Of a stretch of DNA of 64,000 bases, positions 59,617-64,000 are shown piece after piece; the stretch's first letter is position 1; the number at the start of each line of letters is the position of its first letter. Source of the DNA: JAFAGX01 sp035624215 (GTDB lineage Bacteria > Acidobacteriota > Terriglobia > Terriglobales > Acidobacteriaceae); NCBI GenBank assembly GCA_035624215.1, contig DASPRY010000115.1, positions 1 through 64,000 of the forward strand, written 5' to 3'. The position numbers and the translations under genes are program-made. The notes under the pieces are model-generated. The model did no database searches. It was given only the letters and a program-made list of their open reading frames with translations, and was not told where the DNA came from.

Positions 59617-60558
59617 ATCCACTACCATTCCACCCGTCAGATCGGCGATCCGCGCAACTTTATGTCCCGTGCACCACTGCTGCAGCTCGTCCACCAGCTT
59701 TTCTGTCGCACACGGGTCCCAGTAGCTGGCGGTTCCAATCTGCACGGCCGTCGCGCCCGCCAGCATGAATTCGACAATGTCCGCTGCGGTCGAGATACCG
59801 CCCATCCCAATGACCGGAATTCGCACCGTTTTCGAGGCATCGTAGACCATGCGCACAGCGATCGGTTTAATGGCTGGCCCGGACAATCCTGCCGTCACGT
59901 TGGCAATTCTCGGCTTGCGGCTCTCGGTGTCGATTGCCATCGCCACAAACGTGTTTACCAGCGAGATCGCGTCAGCCCCGGCTTCTTCCGCCACATGTGC
60001 CATCTGCGCGATGCTGGTTACATTGGGAGATAACTTCACTATGATGGGACGCCGCGAATGGCGCCGCGCTAGAGCCACGACTTCATCCAGCGAACGCGGG
60101 TCGCTGCCAAACTGCAGCCCTCCGTAGGCAGTGTTAGGACAGGAGACGTTCAACTCGTAAGCGGCAATGCCCTCGCCTTCGTTCAGAATCTGAATCGTCC
60201 GCTCGTAATCTTCGCGGGTGTAGCCGAATACATTGGCGATTACCACAACATGCTTAAGCTGCTGCAGTCTGGGCAGCTTTTCCTCTAGAAACGCACGCGC
60301 CCCGATGTTTTGTAATCCGATCGCGTTGAGCATTCCTGCCGCGGTCTCAAATAGACGCGGCGGAGGGTTGCCGGCCATTGGCTCTTTTGACAGGCCTTTA
60401 ACAACGAGCCCTCCGAGCTTATCCAGATGGACTACATCCTCGAACTCGACTCCGTACCCGAAGGTGCCGCTGGCGGCGATCACCGGATTTTTCAACTCGA
60501 TGCCGGCGAAACTGACGCTTAGGTCAGGGCTGCGCATGCCATTGTGAAACGAGGACAT
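59614..60558 (-). CDS. pyrD: Dihydroorotate dehydrogenase, class 1B
   Basis: A 314-residue flavoenzyme of pyrimidine synthesis. LSVSFAGIELKNPVIAASGTFGYG starts the barrel; GLSKEPMAGNPPPR, LNVSCPNTAYGGLQFG (class 1 catalytic Cys in place of Ser), VKLSPNVTSIAQMA and PVIGMGGISTAADIVEFMLAGA follow. Class 1B enzymes pass electrons to NAD through PyrK, which is not in this window. An alternative start is the ATG seven codons later (60537). Confidence 0.95.
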   Translation of the reverse strand: MSSFHNGMRSPDLSVSFAGIELKNPVIAASGTFGYGVEFEDVVHLDKLGGLVVKGLSKEPMAGNPPPRLFETAAGMLNAIGLQNIGARAFLEEKLPRLQQLKHVVVIANVFGYTREDYERTIQILNEGEGIAAYELNVSCPNTAYGGLQFGSDPRSLDEVVALARRHSRRPIIVKLSPNVTSIAQMAHVAEEAGADAISLVNTFVAMAIDTESRKPRIANVTAGLSGPAIKPIAVRMVYDASKTVRIPVIGMGGISTAADIVEFMLAGATAVQIGTASYWDPCATEKLVDELQQWCTGHKVARIADLTGGMVVD

Positions 60559-60643
60559 TTGCGGTTGTAGTGTACCTTACGACAGATAGCTCCAACCATC
60601 CAGATGCACTGACACTCAATTTTTCGATACAGTATTAGCTTCC

Positions 60644-61966
60644 ATGTTGGATCTGAATTTTGTTCGCGACAACTTGCCCCTGGTCGAAGAAAAGCTGCGT
60701 CAGCGCGGGCTGAATCCCGTCGAAGTCTTGCGGGACTTCAGTCAAGTCGACGCCCAGCGCCGTCAGGCCATCACTGCCGCCGAGACCATGAAGGCGCAAC
60801 GCAATCAGGCATCCGAGAAAATTTCGAAACTGAAAAAAGCCGGCCAGGATGCCTCTGTGCTGATAGCTGAAACCAAGCAGATGCGCGAGGAGATCCAGGG
60901 ACTCGAAAAGGCAGCGGAAGAATACGACGCTCGCCTGCGCGAAATTCTCGCCGGCATCCCCAATCTGCCGCATGCCACTGTCCCGGTCGGCGGCCCGGAA
61001 AATAATTTGGAGGTTCGCCGCTGGGGTACGCCACCCAAGTTCGACTTCACGCCGAAACCCCATTGGGACCTGGGAGAGCACCTCGGGGTGCTCGATCTGG
61101 AGCGGGCCGTAAAGCTCACCGGGGCGCGCTTTGTGGTGTACTGGGACTTGGGAGCGCGGCTGGAGCGGGCCCTCGCCAACTTCATGCTCGACCTGCACAC
61201 GCGCGAGCACGGCTACACCGAGGTGCTCCCCCCCTATCTCGTGAATTCTGATTCCATGTACGGCACCGGGCAGCTTCCTAAGTTTGCCGCAGACCTGTTT
61301 CGGGTTCCGCATGGCGACAAAGACTTGTGGCTCATTCCCACCGCTGAGGTCCCAGTCACTAATCTTTATCGCGATGAGACTCTCGAAGCTTCTCGCCTGC
61401 CCGTCTATCTCACTGCCTACACCCCCTGCTTCCGCAGCGAGGCCGGCTCCTATGGCAAAGATGTGCGCGGCATCATCCGCCAGCATCAGTTCCAAAAGGT
61501 GGAACTGGTGAAGTTCTCCCGGCCGGAGAATTCCTATGACGAACTGGAAAAACTTACGCATGATGCTGAAGAGGTGCTGCAGAAGCTGGGATTGCATTAT
61601 CGGGTAGTGGCGTTAAGCACTGGCGATTTGGGGCCATCCGCGGCCAAAACCTATGACCTGGAAGTTTGGTTGCCGGGGCAGGGGCTTTTTCGGGAGATTT
61701 CGTCCTGCTCCAATTTCGAGTCGTTTCAGGCGCGACGCTCCAATATCCGTTTCCGTCCGGAAGGAAAAACGAAAACTGAGTTCGTGCACACCCTGAACGG
61801 CAGTGGATTGGCCATCGGCCGTACCTGGGTCGCAATTGTTGAGAACTATCAGCAGGCCGACGGCACGGTCGTGGTTCCGGAGGCTTTGCGGCCGTACATG
61901 GAGGTCGAGCGGCTGACCGCAACCACTTTTGGCGCAGGAAAGGGCAGCTTTGGCGCCCATTCCTGA
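60644..61966 (+). CDS. serS: Seryl-tRNA synthetase
   Basis: A 440-residue class II synthetase. The N-terminal coiled-coil arm (about 30-100) carries AETMKAQRNQASEKISKLKKAG. Motif 2 is PCFRSEAGSYGKDVRGIIRQHQFQKVE and motif 3 is LNGSGLAIGRTWVAIVENYQ, each in split form here, with YEVLPPYL-type motif 1 region TEVLPPYLVNSDSMYGTGQLPKF. Complete length. The next gene starts close downstream. Confidence 0.96.
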   Translation: MLDLNFVRDNLPLVEEKLRQRGLNPVEVLRDFSQVDAQRRQAITAAETMKAQRNQASEKISKLKKAGQDASVLIAETKQMREEIQGLEKAAEEYDARLREILAGIPNLPHATVPVGGPENNLEVRRWGTPPKFDFTPKPHWDLGEHLGVLDLERAVKLTGARFVVYWDLGARLERALANFMLDLHTREHGYTEVLPPYLVNSDSMYGTGQLPKFAADLFRVPHGDKDLWLIPTAEVPVTNLYRDETLEASRLPVYLTAYTPCFRSEAGSYGKDVRGIIRQHQFQKVELVKFSRPENSYDELEKLTHDAEEVLQKLGLHYRVVALSTGDLGPSAAKTYDLEVWLPGQGLFREISSCSNFESFQARRSNIRFRPEGKTKTEFVHTLNGSGLAIGRTWVAIVENYQQADGTVVVPEALRPYMEVERLTATTFGAGKGSFGAHS

Positions 61967-61997
61967 TCTACACTGGATAAGAGGAATACCTGTCGAG

Positions 61998-62423
61998 TTG
62001 GAAACCGTCGAGACGAATACGGCTTCAGTTGCAGAGTCGAGCGCGTCCCTCGCTGCGCTTTGGCGCACTCTCCGGAGCTATATCCTCTGGTGCCATGAGC
62101 GCGGTACCATCCAATACGACGTAATGGTTACGCTGATCCTGCTGTTTGTTTTTTTCTCGCCCAAACTCATTAATTTTAAGGACAAACCGGTCGAACACAA
62201 TCCTCATCGTACCGGCGTGGTCGTGATGCCGGACGACCACGGCGGCTTGATTTATCAGGTGGAAGCCTCCGCAGTTTTGGGAAAAGATGATAGTGCTGTC
62301 CGCAGTGAGCTCTTGCGAATTATTGAGCCCATATCCGGTGGAGTTGCGATCACCAAAATCGAACCCATCCGCGACCACTCTGGCCACTTGCTGCGTTACA
62401 AAGTCTGGGTAGAAAGAGAGTAA
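61998..62423 (+). CDS. Small membrane protein, unknown
   Basis: About 141 residues with one membrane helix (VMVTLILLFVFFSPKLINF) after a cytoplasmic segment (RSYILWCHERGTIQYD), and a periplasmic or soluble domain with beta-alpha character (YQVEASAVLG, VRSELLRIIEPISGGVAITKIEPI). No family recognised. Only TTG starts are available in the first part; 61998 is chosen because AGAGGA lies 12 bases upstream and it follows serS without overlap. TTG 61929 would overlap serS. Confidence 0.6.
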   Translation: METVETNTASVAESSASLAALWRTLRSYILWCHERGTIQYDVMVTLILLFVFFSPKLINFKDKPVEHNPHRTGVVVMPDDHGGLIYQVEASAVLGKDDSAVRSELLRIIEPISGGVAITKIEPIRDHSGHLLRYKVWVERE

Positions 62424-62444
62424 GGCTTTCTCAAGTCGTGCCGA

Positions 62445-63218
62445 TTGTCAAAATTCTTCCAGTTCGGCTTGTTGCTGTGGATGGTTGTGCTAGCCGCTTG
62501 CCTGTGTGCATCTTTACAAACGTCTGAAAGCGCGCCCACGAATCCGCAACCAGCCGCATCACAACAGCCCGAGCATGCTGCTCCCGATGCAAATAGCGAA
62601 CTGCAACGCGTTATTGCTCAAATGGACCGCACCGCGGCAAACTTCCGTACGACTCAGGCAAATTTTGTTTGGATTCAATACAACTCGGCAGTGAACGACA
62701 TCACGGACACACAAAAGGGAACTGTTTATTTCCGTCGTGCTGGCAAGGAAGTAGAGATGGCGGCCGACATCAACGACCCTCCCCCACCCAAGTATGTGCT
62801 CTATTCCGGCAGCAAGGTTCAGGTCTATCAGCCAAAAATTGACCGGGTCACTCAATACGATACCGGTAAAGATCGCGCCGCTTTTGAAAGCTTCTTGGTG
62901 CTGGGCTTCGGGGGTAGTGGTCAGGAGATGCTGAAATCATTTGATGTCAGCTACCTCAACACCGAAAACGTGGGTGGAATCGAGACTGCAAAGCTGGAGC
63001 TGGTGCCCAAATCAGAGAAAGCCCGGAACACCTTTAATCGCATTTGGCTCTGGATCGACCCCAATCGTGGTGTATCGGTGCAGCAGAAGCTGTTTGCACC
63101 ATATGGCGACTACCGCCTCGCAGATTATTCTGACATCAAGCTTAATGAAAAGATTCCCGATAGCATTTTCAAGCTGAGAACCACCGGAAAGACCAAATTC
63201 CTCTCCCCCAAAGGCTAA
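62445..63218 (+). CDS. LolA-like outer-membrane lipoprotein-sorting protein
   Basis: A 257-residue exported protein. A signal segment (FGLLLWMVVLAACLCASL) precedes an Ala/Pro/Gln-rich linker and a LolA-type beta-domain: MDRTAANFRTTQANFVWIQY, GTVYFRRAGKEVEMAADI, YVLYSGSKVQVYQPKID, LELVPKSEKARN and LWIDPNRGVSVQQKLF. A cysteine after LAA could be a lipobox, so it may itself be lipidated. The start is TTG 62445, 21 bases after the upstream stop; the two genes probably form an operon. Confidence 0.82.
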   Translation: MSKFFQFGLLLWMVVLAACLCASLQTSESAPTNPQPAASQQPEHAAPDANSELQRVIAQMDRTAANFRTTQANFVWIQYNSAVNDITDTQKGTVYFRRAGKEVEMAADINDPPPPKYVLYSGSKVQVYQPKIDRVTQYDTGKDRAAFESFLVLGFGGSGQEMLKSFDVSYLNTENVGGIETAKLELVPKSEKARNTFNRIWLWIDPNRGVSVQQKLFAPYGDYRLADYSDIKLNEKIPDSIFKLRTTGKTKFLSPKG

Positions 63219-63331
63219 TTGTTACTTTCCGCTACCCGGTTGAAAGATAAAGGCTGAAAAACCAGGCCTGGGGCGTTATACTGCAAAGACAATTGAAGTC
63301 GAATCCGTTCTTTAGGTTTCAGCACAATTTC

Positions 63332-63544
63332 ATGGCCAAAGTCTTTACTATTCCCGTTCCCCCCAAAGTCCCGCGTCGACGCGAACGTACGGCTGACCCG
63401 CGCTATGTGGATGGTCAACGTTTGCTGGTGGAAGCGATGAAGTATTTGACCCTGGCGGATCCGGTCGCAAATCGCCCGGCGATTGAGCTGCTGTCTGAAC
63501 ATGTGCGCACTCGTTTCCGCATGACCGACTCCCCGCTAGGTTAG
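63332..63544 (+). CDS. Small hypothetical protein
   Basis: A 70-residue protein, MAKVFTIPVPPKVPRRRERT at the start and a helical remainder (GQRLLVEAMKYLTLADP, AIELLSEHVRTRF). The basic proline-rich tip could contact nucleic acid or a protein partner. No family recognised. Start ATG 63332 is chosen over 63293. Its last 9 bases overlap the convergent gene. Confidence 0.55.
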   Translation: MAKVFTIPVPPKVPRRRERTADPRYVDGQRLLVEAMKYLTLADPVANRPAIELLSEHVRTRFRMTDSPLG

Positions 63545-64000
63545 TTTCATTTCTCGCGTGGGCCAGTTTCCAAGAACCGCCACGGCAAGTGCAATTACCA
63601 CCGGATAACACTCCAAGGTGTAGCGGGTCTCTGGATTCTCCAGTGTGCCCAGAAAAGCTGAGCGCACAATCACAAACGTGAGCAGCAATCCAAGGTGAGA
63701 AGCGAGATTTGAACGAACTAAGCCAATCAGCGCCGCCCCTATATACATCAGGTTGATCACCCCTAATACGATGCTCAGCACCAGCCACTTCGTGTCTTCG
63801 TCGAATTCCCACCAGCGCGTGTTGCAAGGCAGAATTTCAGTACGCGGCCGTAGCCACATGTCCGCAATCCGCAAAAGTGGCAGCCAAAGGTAATAACGTA
63901 ACGGTGCACGACGGATTCGTTCCGCCGCCAATTGACCAAATCTTCTGTCCAGCTCTGGCGTCACTCGCAGCGCATGGTTGTAGTCGTCCAGCAACTGCTC
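63536..64000 (-). CDS. C-terminal part of a membrane glycosyltransferase-like protein (continues past the window)
   Basis: About 155 C-terminal residues of a larger gene whose 5' part lies beyond the right edge. Three hydrophobic helices are seen (YLWLPLLRIADMWL region, LVLSIVLGVINLMYIGAALIG, LGLLLTFVIVRSAFL) and a final ENPETRYTLECYPVVIALAVAVL. The RYTLECYPVVIALA ending is typical of GT39/ArnT-like lipid-linked sugar transferases of this phylum. Identity of the sugar or acceptor cannot be inferred. Confidence 0.65.
   Translation of the reverse strand, partial: EQLLDDYNHALRVTPELDRRFGQLAAERIRRAPLRYYLWLPLLRIADMWLRPRTEILPCNTRWWEFDEDTKWLVLSIVLGVINLMYIGAALIGLVRSNLASHLGLLLTFVIVRSAFLGTLENPETRYTLECYPVVIALAVAVLGNWPTREMKLT

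Noticed and set aside
59460..59768. 102-codon plus-strand ORF across the orphan terminator
   Set aside because: It runs through a strong terminator and antisense into pyrD, so it is not a plausible gene.
60635..61597. 320-codon minus-strand ORF opposite serS
   Set aside because: It is fully antisense to a clear serS gene and has no recognisable motifs.

Overview
The window looks like chromosomal DNA of a soil-type Acidobacteriota (Terriglobia, Koribacter or Sulfotelmatobacter-like). This is inferred from gene families typical of that phylum (PEGA-domain kinase-like protein, DUF1572, S41-like protein with PDZ, STAS-receiver fusion, MacB-type exporter, wHTH proteins), moderately high GC, short intergenic spacers and mixed gene orientation. 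No database search was possible, so the taxonomic call is an inference.

Layout. (1) 1-2000: the right end of an integrative element, with a zinc-finger protein overlapping a tyrosine recombinase by ATGA; the recombinase stops 1 bp from the CCA end of tRNA-Pro(CGG). (2) 2.2-6.4 kb: aminotransferase, Tat-exported M24 peptidase, a small relic of the membrane ferritin mbfA, and a membrane diguanylate cyclase. (3) 6.4-8.9 kb: a broken two-component pair abuts a 5'-truncated flgH, followed by intact flgI and a FlgJ-type rod protein; then a 13-codon lysine-rich ORF with its own ribosome site and terminator. (4) 9-13.9 kb: HyuB, DUF1572, threonine dehydrogenase, NarL-type two-component pair. (5) 14.2-18.2 kb: aroC-def-fmt-rsmB. 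(6) 18.3-22.7 kb (minus): PBP1A, PASTA protein, and an S41-family protein lacking both catalytic residues. (7) 23-33.7 kb: a long co-directional run: saccharopine dehydrogenase-like gene, trpC-trpF-trpB-trpA, chorismate mutase, DAHP synthase, a PilT-like ATPase, tyrA, two-subunit CoA-transferase and an FGE-fold protein. It holds most of the steps around chorismate but lacks trpE, trpG and trpD. (8) 34.2-35.6 kb: a sigma-28 type promoter, flgM, a small proline-rich ORF, a flgN-like gene and only the first fifth of flgK. (9) 35.7-41.2 kb: receiver protein, CCA-adding enzyme, a complete IS1595-family insertion sequence with 8-bp target duplication, gatC-gatA. (10) 41.2-48.6 kb: FmdE-like protein, lipoprotein, pgsA, a winged-helix protein, and a four-gene MacB-type ABC exporter operon. 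(11) 49-54.1 kb: a membrane PEGA pseudokinase, 3-hydroxybutyryl-CoA dehydrogenase, small membrane proteins, WalJ-like hydrolase. (12) 54.1-64 kb: a Cys/His-rich secreted protein and a Met-rich outer-membrane-like protein, map, msrA, a BNR-repeat protein, STAS-pseudoreceiver, pyrD, serS, a LolA-like protein and the 3' end of a membrane glycosyltransferase-like gene.

Main themes. The flagellar genes appear to be decaying: the 5' end of flgH and the 3' end of flgK are both lost, yet the FliA-type promoter and flgM remain. Several regulators seem to have lost catalysis while keeping their scaffold (S41 protein, kinase, STAS-linked receiver). Palindromic intergenic repeats built on GGTCAGTG-like units sit between co-directional genes in several operons.
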